Position numbers and translations under genes: made by a program. Positions 1-5,396 of a stretch of 5,918 nt of DNA are shown here, piece by piece; the first letter of the stretch is position 1; the number at the start of each line of letters is the position of its first letter. The notes beneath the pieces were generated by a model. It made no database searches. It saw nothing but the letters and a program-made list of their open reading frames with translations, and was not told where the DNA came from. The stretch is taken from contig JBGQHM010000416.1 in assembly GCA_041497995.1 (NCBI GenBank), positions 1-5,918 of the forward strand, written 5' to 3'. This DNA is from DATKMS01 sp041497995 (lineage in GTDB: Bacteria; Desulfobacterota; Binatia; HRBIN30).

Positions 1-107
1 ACCAGACGCAGCGTGTTCAGCTCAACTCGGCCTTCCGCGGAGCCCGCGACAGGCAGGTCTCCGTCGTGGTACCAATCCTCGACGTCGATGCTTAGCGCAT
101 GAGTCAT
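1..107 (-). CDS. Polysaccharide deacetylase, NodB / exosortase (PEP-CTERM) type, N-terminal fragment
   Basis: Reading the minus strand from the ATG at 107 gives 35 codons and runs off the left edge. The protein begins MTHALSIDVEDWYHD. The 'ALSIDVEDWYH' block is the first-strand motif of polysaccharide deacetylases with the NodB fold; its Asp is normally the metal/catalytic aspartate. The later 'GRVELNTLRLV' matches the helix with a conserved R-V-x-x-N-T that precedes the 'TFF' strand. This opening is typical of the subfamily found in exosortase/PEP-CTERM exopolysaccharide loci, where the enzyme is thought to deacetylate N-acetylated sugars. That subfamily call is family knowledge applied to only 35 residues. 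The gene lies 32 bp downstream of the UnbV stop on the same strand, so it is probably the last visible gene of that operon. No strong Shine-Dalgarno is seen; the ATG is chosen because it places the family motif at residues 4-14, as is usual. Confidence 0.88.
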   Translation of the reverse strand, partial: MTHALSIDVEDWYHDGDLPVAGSAEGRVELNTLRL

Positions 108-132
108 TGCGCCGCGCTCACTGGATGCGCGC

Positions 133-153
133 GCACCGGCTAGAAGCCGGTGC
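133..153. repeat. Perfect 9-bp inverted repeat with 3-nt loop, containing the UnbV stop codon
   Basis: The arms are GCACCGGCT (133-141) and AGCCGGTGC (145-153), separated by AGA. The TAG stop of the UnbV gene (140-142) lies inside the element, and the last residues of that protein (GGTGF) are encoded by its arm. No T-run follows on either strand, so it is not a standard intrinsic terminator. It could be a weak terminator, an mRNA-stabilising or attenuating hairpin before the deacetylase gene, or one copy of a small dispersed palindromic (REP-like) repeat. Confidence 0.6.
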
Positions 154-721
154 CACCATCAGTTGTACTTTCACCGGATGTACCGTTCCCCTCGCCAATG
201 TGCAGCAGCCGATCTCCCTGCACATGGAACAGCAGCGTCGACGCACCCGACGGCCACCGCACCTCTACCTCTTCCGCATCCGTGGCGTCGCCCAAACCGA
301 AGTGCTGCACCAAGCTCTGATTGGACAAGTAGCCCGAGCCGCAGGTCACTTCACGCGTCTGCCGCCGGCCGCCGCTCGTCAGCACAACGCGAGCGCCGAC
401 GGCGTCGCGGTTGCTCTTCGTCCCTACAAGCTTAACTGCCAGCCAGTGCTGCGGTCCACCGGTGTTGCGCAGCAGCTGTGCCGGTTGCCGGTAGTTGCGT
501 AGCAGGATGTCGACCTGCCCGTCGCCGTTGAAGTCGAACAGGCTCAGGCCGCGTCCGTCTTCGATACGATCCACGGCGTTGACGTGCGCGACGTCGGTAA
601 ACGTGCCGTCACCGTTGTTACGGAACAAGCATTTGTGTTCGCGCCCGTTCAAGCTGTGCTCGCCGATGTCTAGCATGCGTCCCGCGGTTTGATCTCGGCG
701 CCGACCGACGCCTTCAAACAT
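140..721 (-). CDS. FG-GAP repeat plus ASPIC/UnbV domain: C-terminal part of the upstream gene, separated from it by an in-frame TGA
   Basis: This is the downstream continuation of the FG-GAP gene at 728-2410, in the same frame, interrupted only by the TGA at 728-730. Counting from the ATG at 721 it has 193 residues. It carries one more 'LFRNNGDGTFTDV' repeat (residues 32-44) and a Ca-binding-type DFNGDGQVD loop (63-71). A complete ASPIC/UnbV domain follows at about 92-170 ('WLAVKLVGTKSNRDAVGARV', later 'SNQSLVQHFGLG' and 'VEVRWPSG'). In this family all these parts belong to one secreted polypeptide, so an independent gene starting at 721 is unlikely: it would begin in mid-domain, lack a signal peptide, and has no clear ribosome binding site. 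If the TGA is read through or decoded as selenocysteine, the full protein has 756 residues. Otherwise this is the dead 3' half of a pseudogene. Domain identity is secure; status is open. Confidence 0.82.
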   Translation of the reverse strand: MFEGVGRRRDQTAGRMLDIGEHSLNGREHKCLFRNNGDGTFTDVAHVNAVDRIEDGRGLSLFDFNGDGQVDILLRNYRQPAQLLRNTGGPQHWLAVKLVGTKSNRDAVGARVVLTSGGRRQTREVTCGSGYLSNQSLVQHFGLGDATDAEEVEVRWPSGASTLLFHVQGDRLLHIGEGNGTSGESTTDGGTGF

Positions 722-1690
722 GTCAATTCAGACATCGTCGAGCAACGGCCCGGAGATGAAACCGTTGGTGGCATAGAGATCCAGCAGCCCGTCGTTGTTG
801 TAGTCGAGAAACTCAGCGGCCCATCCCCACTGCGTGTCGCGCACCCCGGCGTGGTCGCTCACGTCGGTGAAGGTGCCATCGCCGTTGTTGTGTAGCAGCG
901 AGCTGCCGCGCGTCAGCTCGTGCGTGTACTGGTGCAGGCGCTGGCCGACCTGCGGCATGACCCAACCGAGCGCTTCGTAGTACCACGGCAGCGGCTTTGG
1001 AAAATCGGGATGGAAGAGCAGCCAGCGCGAGTTGGCGTGCATCGCGGACACAAAGAGATCGAGATGGCCGTCGTTGTCGTAGTCGGCCCAGGCCACACCC
1101 ATGGCGGCGGCGCGGTTCCCGGTGCCGCTGGCGTCCGTGACGTCGTGAAACGTGCCGTCATGGTCGTTGTGATACAAGGCACCCAGACCAAACTCGTTGG
1201 CGACATAAATGTCGGGCCAGCCGTCGTCGTCGTAGTCACCCCACGCCCCCGCAAGGCCCCATCCGGTGTCGGCGACGCCGGCGCGCTCGCTCACGTCGCT
1301 GAACGTGCCGTCGCGGTTGTTGTGATACAGCGTGTGCGCGAAGCCGTTGTGCGCATCGTAGTTGGGATACGGCGGCGTGTGCTCGTGATCGCCCATCCGC
1401 ACGATGTAGATGTCGAGGAAGCCGTCTCGATCGTAGTCGGCGACCACCGGCATGCTCGCCCACTCGCCCGCCTTGATGCCGGCGGCCGTAGTCACGTCCT
1501 CGAAGGTGCCGTCCCGGCGATTATGAAACAGGTGGTCACCGCCGCGAAGGGCGGCCACGTAGAGGTCAGCGAAACCGTCGTTGTCGTAGTCGAACAGGAC
1601 CACACCGGTCGCGACCGCGGGGTACGGGTTCGGCAAACCCGACGCGGCGGTCACGTCGGTGAACGTCCCGTCACCGTTGTTGCGATACAG
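590..1690 (-). repeat. Six intragenic copies of a 39-bp FG-GAP motif
   Basis: The codons for the 13-residue block L-[YFL]-x-N-x-x-D-G-T-F-x-D-V recur at 1652-1690, 1493-1531, 1292-1330, 1139-1177, 860-898 and 590-628 (minus strand). DNA identity is visible, for example GTCACGTCGGTGAACGT-type strings on the plus strand, but spacing is uneven (153 to 279 bp). They are protein-domain repeats rather than a tandem DNA array. The sixth copy lies beyond the TGA, which supports the two halves being one gene. Confidence 0.8.
688..730 (-). other. In-frame TGA followed by a SECIS-like hairpin (candidate selenocysteine recoding site)
   Basis: The TGA (728-730, minus strand) interrupts one long reading frame. 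On the mRNA, the sequence after it folds as a lower stem UUUGA (714-718) with UCAAA (688-692). Above a small internal loop is an upper stem of GGCGUC (707-712) with GGCGCC (697-702), which is six pairs including one U-G. The tetraloop is GGUC (703-706). The loop begins 22 nt after the UGA. Known bacterial SECIS elements lie just downstream of the UGA, and the E. coli fdhF element has a GGUC loop about 19 nt after it. The bulged U of fdhF is missing here. The fold is drawn by eye; no energy was calculated. A plain nonsense mutation remains possible. Confidence 0.35.
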
Positions 1691-2410
1691 GACGAGGTGT
1701 GACGCGCTCGCCAGGACAATGTCCTCATCGCCATCGGCATCGACGTCGCCAACGCCACTTCCTGACGCGGTGTAGTACCCACCAACGATGCGAAAGGGTG
1801 GTGAGCCGTCGGTATCGTGAACGTTGTCGATGCCGGCGGCCTGCGTGCCGAGTGCAAAGCGGGGCACGAGGCCGCTGGCCAGCTCGCGTGCCGTGATCTC
1901 CTCACGCGTGATCTTCCACTTGCCGTCGCGCCGCGCAAAGTAGGCAATGGCGCGCTGATCGAGCTGGCGCCGGACGTCGCCGGCTTCGCCGCGCACGATC
2001 AGGTGAAACTCGGCGCGGTAACCATCGGCCGTGGGATGATCCCAATCGACCGAGTCGATCCGGCCCTCGGCACTTTCAACGTTCTGGAACAAGTCCAGCA
2101 GCCGCTCATACCGGCTACGGATCGTCTCGCTCGCACCGGGGCCGTGCCAGCGCAGCACTTCCTCTCCACTGTTGCAGGGCACAGCATCGGCGCGGGCCCA
2201 GTCCCATGACAGCCCCGTGCCCTCCTCGACCGCATACACGTCAAGGATCGCCGTCAGGTCACGCTGTCTGATGCTGCGCGGCAACGTGCGATGGAACGCC
2301 GCGTTCATCGGCTCCACGACCGTTTGCCGCGTCTGCTCCCACGAGGCGTCCGCCCGGAACGGACAGCCAACAAGCACGATGCACGCAGCCAGTACGCGCC
2401 AACTCTTCAC
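728..2410 (-). CDS. Exported FG-GAP/VCBS-repeat protein (CRTAC1/UnbV family) with N-terminal NTF2-like domain
   Basis: This 560-residue protein starts at a GTG (2408-2410). An in-frame stop lies 15 bp upstream, and the next Met (35) would remove the signal peptide, which decides the start. Residues 1-22 form a signal peptide; 'LVGC' (13-16) fits a lipobox, so it may be a lipoprotein, otherwise cleavage would follow ADA (20-22). Residues about 35-180 resemble an NTF2/SnoaL-like domain (low certainty). Six Ca-binding-type DxDxDGxxD loops follow at 222, 274, 325, 392, 443 and 536, alternating with five 'LYxNNxDGTFxDV' strands, as in an integrin-like beta-propeller. An aromatic-rich insertion lies between repeats 5 and 6 (about 452-504). 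The frame reaches TGA after GPLLDDV and resumes directly into the UnbV half. Function in this family is poorly known; extracellular binding or polymer-related roles are guesses. It starts 45 bp after the ligase stop, so co-transcription is likely. Confidence 0.92.
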   Translation of the reverse strand: MKSWRVLAACIVLVGCPFRADASWEQTRQTVVEPMNAAFHRTLPRSIRQRDLTAILDVYAVEEGTGLSWDWARADAVPCNSGEEVLRWHGPGASETIRSRYERLLDLFQNVESAEGRIDSVDWDHPTADGYRAEFHLIVRGEAGDVRRQLDQRAIAYFARRDGKWKITREEITARELASGLVPRFALGTQAAGIDNVHDTDGSPPFRIVGGYYTASGSGVGDVDADGDEDIVLASASHLVLYRNNGDGTFTDVTAASGLPNPYPAVATGVVLFDYDNDGFADLYVAALRGGDHLFHNRRDGTFEDVTTAAGIKAGEWASMPVVADYDRDGFLDIYIVRMGDHEHTPPYPNYDAHNGFAHTLYHNNRDGTFSDVSERAGVADTGWGLAGAWGDYDDDGWPDIYVANEFGLGALYHNDHDGTFHDVTDASGTGNRAAAMGVAWADYDNDGHLDLFVSAMHANSRWLLFHPDFPKPLPWYYEALGWVMPQVGQRLHQYTHELTRGSSLLHNNGDGTFTDVSDHAGVRDTQWGWAAEFLDYNNDGLLDLYATNGFISGPLLDDV

Positions 2411-2425
2411 GGCAGGTTGTCTGCC
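2411..2425. promoter_or_regulatory. Small hairpin and distant SD just upstream of the GTG start of the FG-GAP gene
   Basis: GGCAG (2411-2415) and CTGCC (2421-2425) are a perfect 5-bp inverted repeat with a 5-nt loop, directly abutting the GTG start at 2410. The only Shine-Dalgarno-like string on the minus strand, GGATGAGG, lies about 13 nt before the GTG and partly overlaps the hairpin. If the hairpin folds, it would shorten the effective spacing. A GTG start with this arrangement suggests modest translation. This is inference from a short element. Confidence 0.25.
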
Positions 2426-2455
2426 TCATCCAAGCCGGCGGTGCAACTCGCGGAC

Positions 2456-3880
2456 CTACGACGTAACGGGGGGCGCCGCCTGCTGGTCTTCACGTATGAG
2501 ACGCCGCCGGCGCCGCGCGTTGCGAATCTGGCGCAGGACGATGTGCGTCAGCGTGCGCCGGTCAAAGCGTGGCCACTCGAGCAGTGCCTCCATGATGGTG
2601 ATCGTCTTGCGCCCCGTGCCGCGCCAATCGCTGATCTGACTGGGTTTGTAGATCTTCGGCGTGCGGAACAAGGCCGTGCGGTCCATCACCTCGTTGTGGC
2701 GCAGGTACTCGACAGTGACCGGGAGCCCGATACGCTCTGCCAGGTGGCGCTCGGCCGCGGCGTCACGCGCCCCTTGAGGATTCGAAACCTCGATCAGCAT
2801 GTGCAGACCGCGACGGCGGATCAGGATGAAGAACACGCGTGTGCCCAGGCCATCGGCGAACTCGTAGGCACCGTCGAGGATGTCGTACTCGGTGGCGCGC
2901 CCGCCGCCGATTTCGATGACGTCGTCGGCACGTCCGTAGACCTCGATCACGGGATCTGGCTCACCGCACCGACACGCTTCGGGTTGCACGCGAACCAGGT
3001 CACCCGTGACGTAGCGGACGAGCGGCATCACTTCGTGAACCATGCTGGTCACAGTGAGCACACCCCGCTCGCCCGGTTGAATGGGGGCGTAGGTCTGCGG
3101 ATCGAGCACCTCCGCTTCAACCAAGTCGGTGCAGAGGTGCAGGCGTCCCTCGACACAGCTCAACCCGAGCCCCATCGTCTCGTTCGATCCGTAGATCTCG
3201 ACCACGCGCGCACCCCAGTCCTGCTCGATCACGCGCCGCAGCGCCGGCGGCAGCACCGCGCCGCCGCAGCAGATCACGCGCAGCGAGCCCAGGTCGCGAC
3301 GGATGTCGAGTCCTAGCTCGTGTGCGAGCTCGCGTAACAAGATCGGTTCGAGCGGCAAACTGGCGAGCATCGTCACGTGCAGACGGCGAATGAAGTCCAG
3401 CGCCCGTGTGAACGGGACATCCCAACTGACGTTGCCCGCCGCGACGTGACAGGCGCCGACCATGCGCAACGCGTCCTCGAAGATGAAGGAGACTGGCGCG
3501 AACAGCGGGAAGCGGTTGAGCATAATGCAGTCGGAGGACATCTCCGGCACCATCCGCTGCAGGCGCGCGGCCATCAGCCGGACCTCTGCCAGGCCGCACC
3601 ACGTCGAGGTCGGCTCGCCCGTGGTGCCGCTCGACTCGTGGTAGTGCCACGCCTTGGCCGGCGGCACGGCGAGCATCCCGAACGGGCTCGCATCGCGCAG
3701 GTGATGCTTGAACGTCAACGGCAGCCGCGCCAAGTCGGCGCGTCCACTCACCTCGTGGCCTGCCAGATGCCGTGCATAGAATGCGCTCCGGCGCGCCCGC
3801 GCCACCGCTTCCCGCAAGGCTCCGTCACGGCTGCCCGCATCCGCAACCGTTCCGTTCGTCGCGTCGGTCCTCGCATTCAT
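2456..3880 (-). CDS. PaaK/CapK-like adenylate-forming ligase (phenylacetate-CoA ligase family)
   Basis: This 474-residue protein belongs to the ANL adenylate-forming superfamily, phenylacetate-CoA ligase branch. Visible core motifs are the ATP-binding loop 'SSGTTGEPT' (83-91), 'ICCGGAVLPP' (203-212), the A5 motif 'YGSNETMGLG' (230-239), the A7 motif 'YVTGDLVRV' (290-298) and the hinge region 'GRADDVIEIGG' (316-326). Just before the hinge is the CxCG (303-306) common in PaaK homologues. The C-terminal part has 'TPKIYKPSQISDW' (407-419), where the catalytic lysine is expected (K409 or K412). The predicted reaction is activation of a carboxylic acid with ATP to the acyl-adenylate and then transfer to CoA or another thiol; the substrate is unknown. 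The last 50 residues end in an Arg-rich tail (RNARRRRR). A GAGAG lies 9 nt before the ATG. The gene heads the minus-strand group and faces the radical SAM gene. Similar proteins occur in exopolysaccharide loci and in aromatic-acid activation. Confidence 0.92.
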   Translation of the reverse strand: MNARTDATNGTVADAGSRDGALREAVARARRSAFYARHLAGHEVSGRADLARLPLTFKHHLRDASPFGMLAVPPAKAWHYHESSGTTGEPTSTWCGLAEVRLMAARLQRMVPEMSSDCIMLNRFPLFAPVSFIFEDALRMVGACHVAAGNVSWDVPFTRALDFIRRLHVTMLASLPLEPILLRELAHELGLDIRRDLGSLRVICCGGAVLPPALRRVIEQDWGARVVEIYGSNETMGLGLSCVEGRLHLCTDLVEAEVLDPQTYAPIQPGERGVLTVTSMVHEVMPLVRYVTGDLVRVQPEACRCGEPDPVIEVYGRADDVIEIGGGRATEYDILDGAYEFADGLGTRVFFILIRRRGLHMLIEVSNPQGARDAAAERHLAERIGLPVTVEYLRHNEVMDRTALFRTPKIYKPSQISDWRGTGRKTITIMEALLEWPRFDRRTLTHIVLRQIRNARRRRRLIREDQQAAPPVTS

Positions 3881-4025
3881 CGGCGCCCACTCTCTGCACT
3901 ATGTCCACGGCGCGTGCAAGGTCGAGCCGCGACCTCGAGTGTTCGTTCATTCGCTCAATTCGAGTTGACCATGGAGCGGCGAGTGCTCTATATGTTCGTC
4001 GAACTGATGCGTCGGAACGCACACC
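3881..4025. promoter_or_regulatory. Divergent promoter region between ligase and radical SAM genes
   Basis: This 145-bp spacer has no credible gene. For the plus-strand radical SAM gene, TTGACC (3965-3970) and TATATG (3989-3994) with an 18-bp spacer make a fair sigma70-like promoter (5/6 and 4/6 matches), giving a leader of about 25 nt. Only a weak GGAA (4014-4017) lies 8 nt before the ATG. For the minus-strand ligase, a poorer pair is TCGACC (3920-3925) and CATAGT (3898-3903), 16 bp apart. No convincing shared operator palindrome was seen. Confidence 0.5.
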
Positions 4026-5186
4026 ATGCCTGACTTTCAACTGGACAACACCGCCCTTGAAGATGACGTCCGGCGAGCACAACGCGCACCATCCGCTGAC
4101 GCCGTCGACCAGGCGTGCACCCGGGTTCGGCTTGGAGCGGGCATCGACCCCATGGAGCTGGCCGATCTGTGGTTCGCGCCGCTCGACAGTGAGACTCTCT
4201 ATCAGCGTGCGTGCGAGGTCCGCGGCGATCGGAGTTCACAGCTCGAAACGTTCTCCCCGCTCTACATGACCAACACCTGCGACGCGGAGTGTCGCATGTG
4301 CGGCATGCGTCGCGACAATCAGGCGCTGAAGCGCGAAACCGCAGACCTCGCCGACGTGCACCAGCAGCTACGCGTACTCAGCGCGCGCGGGATGCGAGCC
4401 GTCGCGTTGTTGACCGGGGAATACGCCGCCGCCAATCGAGGCTGGGCAATGCGCTACGTCAACCAAGCGTTGCGTTACACACAGGAGCTCGGCTTCAAGC
4501 ACGTCCTGATCAACGTCGGCTCGATCGACACGCACGAATTCGACACGCTGCTGGCCGGTATCCCACGCCACGCCGACGGCAGCCTCGTGCCGTTCCTGAC
4601 CATGTCGACGTTTCAGGAAACCTACGCTCCCGCCACGTACGCGAAATTCATCGGGACCAATCCGGACAACCCGCGCGCCGACTTCCAACGCCGTCTGACC
4701 AACTTCGACCGCGCCCACCGCGCCGGCATGCGCGTCGCGAATCCGGGCATCCTGGTCGGCCTCAATGCCGATCTCGCTTACGAGATGACCGCCCTGGCGT
4801 TGCACGCGCGGCATTTGCTCGCGCGAGGCATGGAGGTGTACCTGTCGGTGCCGCGTCTGCGCCAGATCGCCGGCGGTCGCAGTCAGGGTGGCGTCAGTGA
4901 CGCCGACTTCATCCGCCTCGTGTCAGTGCTGTCGCTCGGCTTACCGACCTGCAAGATCGTCGTCACGACGCGCGAGAACCCCACCATCCAACACAAGCTA
5001 GCGCCGCTCGTGACGGTGATCTCCGCCGGCTCCGCCGCCGTAACGCCCTACACCGAATCGGGCGCCCGCTTCCCGCTCGACACGAGCCAATTCGAAGTCA
5101 TCGACCAACGCCCGTTCGAAGAGATTCTGCGCGAGCACGTCGCCCCGGGCGGCGTCATTGCGAACTTCCAACCACCGCCGGCGTGA
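4026..5186 (+). CDS. Radical SAM enzyme of the ThiH/HydG/NosL group (2-iminoacetate synthase-like)
   Basis: This 386-residue protein has the CX3CX2C cluster motif 'CDAECRMC' (C85, C89, C92), the ligand set for a SAM-binding [4Fe-4S] cluster, preceded by 'FSPLYMTNT' as in ThiH and HydG. Other blocks that line up with ThiH are 'LLTGEY' (128-133), 'QETY' (197-200) with 'TYAKFIG' after it, 'GILVGL' (241-246), 'SVPRLR' (274-279), 'VTTREN' (313-318) and 'VISAGS' (331-336). The C-terminal half is BATS-like. It lacks the extra C-terminal cysteine domain of HydG. ThiH cleaves tyrosine to dehydroglycine for thiazole synthesis; NosL rearranges tryptophan to 3-methyl-2-indolic acid. No thiamine gene lies near, so a ThiH-like paralogue with another amino-acid substrate is plausible, but true ThiH cannot be excluded. 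It is a single plus-strand gene, transcribed away from the ligase. The ATG at 4026 is chosen because it has a promoter about 30 bp upstream and no earlier in-frame start is evident. Confidence 0.93.
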   Translation: MPDFQLDNTALEDDVRRAQRAPSADAVDQACTRVRLGAGIDPMELADLWFAPLDSETLYQRACEVRGDRSSQLETFSPLYMTNTCDAECRMCGMRRDNQALKRETADLADVHQQLRVLSARGMRAVALLTGEYAAANRGWAMRYVNQALRYTQELGFKHVLINVGSIDTHEFDTLLAGIPRHADGSLVPFLTMSTFQETYAPATYAKFIGTNPDNPRADFQRRLTNFDRAHRAGMRVANPGILVGLNADLAYEMTALALHARHLLARGMEVYLSVPRLRQIAGGRSQGGVSDADFIRLVSVLSLGLPTCKIVVTTRENPTIQHKLAPLVTVISAGSAAVTPYTESGARFPLDTSQFEVIDQRPFEEILREHVAPGGVIANFQPPPA

Positions 5187-5195
5187 TCGCGGCGG
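5175..5195 (+). terminator. Possible weak hairpin over the radical SAM stop codon
   Basis: CCGCCG (5175-5180) and CGGCGG (5190-5195) pair across a 9-nt loop containing the TGA stop. There is no T-run after it, so intrinsic termination is doubtful. It could stabilise the transcript end or be a chance product of GC-rich sequence. Confidence 0.2.
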
Positions 5196-5396
5196 GCGCG
5201 CGTAGCAACAGCGCACGCGGACGATGCGAATCGTGATAGACGCACCTGGCGTGCACCCTCACCATCGAGTCGGGCGCCGCAGATCCCGGCTCTGCGCGAC
5301 CAATAGCGGTGGTCAATCTGTTCGAACCGAACTGCCAGGGGTGCTGCCCGGGCGGGCGCTTGACCGACGTGGCTTCCAGAAGCTACCTTGGGACCC
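5187..5396. promoter_or_regulatory. Spacer with candidate promoter and operator of the toxin-antitoxin operon
   Basis: The 210-bp spacer shows no credible gene. At its right end TTGACC (5360-5365) and TACCTT (5384-5389), 18 bp apart, form a promoter-like pair. The interrupted palindrome GCTTC-CA-GAAGC (5372-5383) lies inside the spacer, where a Phd-type antitoxin could bind and shut off its own operon. Seven bases separate the -10 box from the ATG at 5397, so transcription could begin at the start codon itself. Further upstream are GTTCG-AAC-CGAAC (5320-5332) and GACCA/TGGTC (5298-5314), small inverted repeats of unknown meaning. Confidence 0.45.

Noticed and set aside
728..730. Reassigned genetic code in which TGA is a sense codon
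   Set aside because: The radical SAM and antitoxin genes both end at TGA exactly where their domains end, and the antitoxin TGA forms a typical ATGA overlap. A general recoding of TGA is therefore unlikely; only site-specific recoding is considered.
920..1702. Long plus-strand open frame (260 codons) rich in valine runs
   Set aside because: It is the antisense of the FG-GAP gene: the valine runs are the complement of the Asp/Asn codons of the Ca-binding loops. The protein has no sensible domain pattern, while the opposite strand is clearly coding.
2291..3316. Plus-strand open frame of 341 codons opposite the ligase gene
   Set aside because: It crosses the start region of the FG-GAP gene and the 3' half of the ligase gene, has no recognisable motif, and is explained by the high GC content, which makes stops rare.
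3377..4033. Plus-strand open frame of 218 codons running into the radical SAM start
   Set aside because: It is antisense to the ligase N-terminus, low in motif content and rich in Arg and His, typical of a GC-driven shadow frame.
5320..5328. GTTCGAACC, matching the consensus of a tRNA T-loop
   Set aside because: The flanking bases do not form a T-stem, and no acceptor, D or anticodon arms can be built around it; no tRNA or attachment-site remnant is supported.
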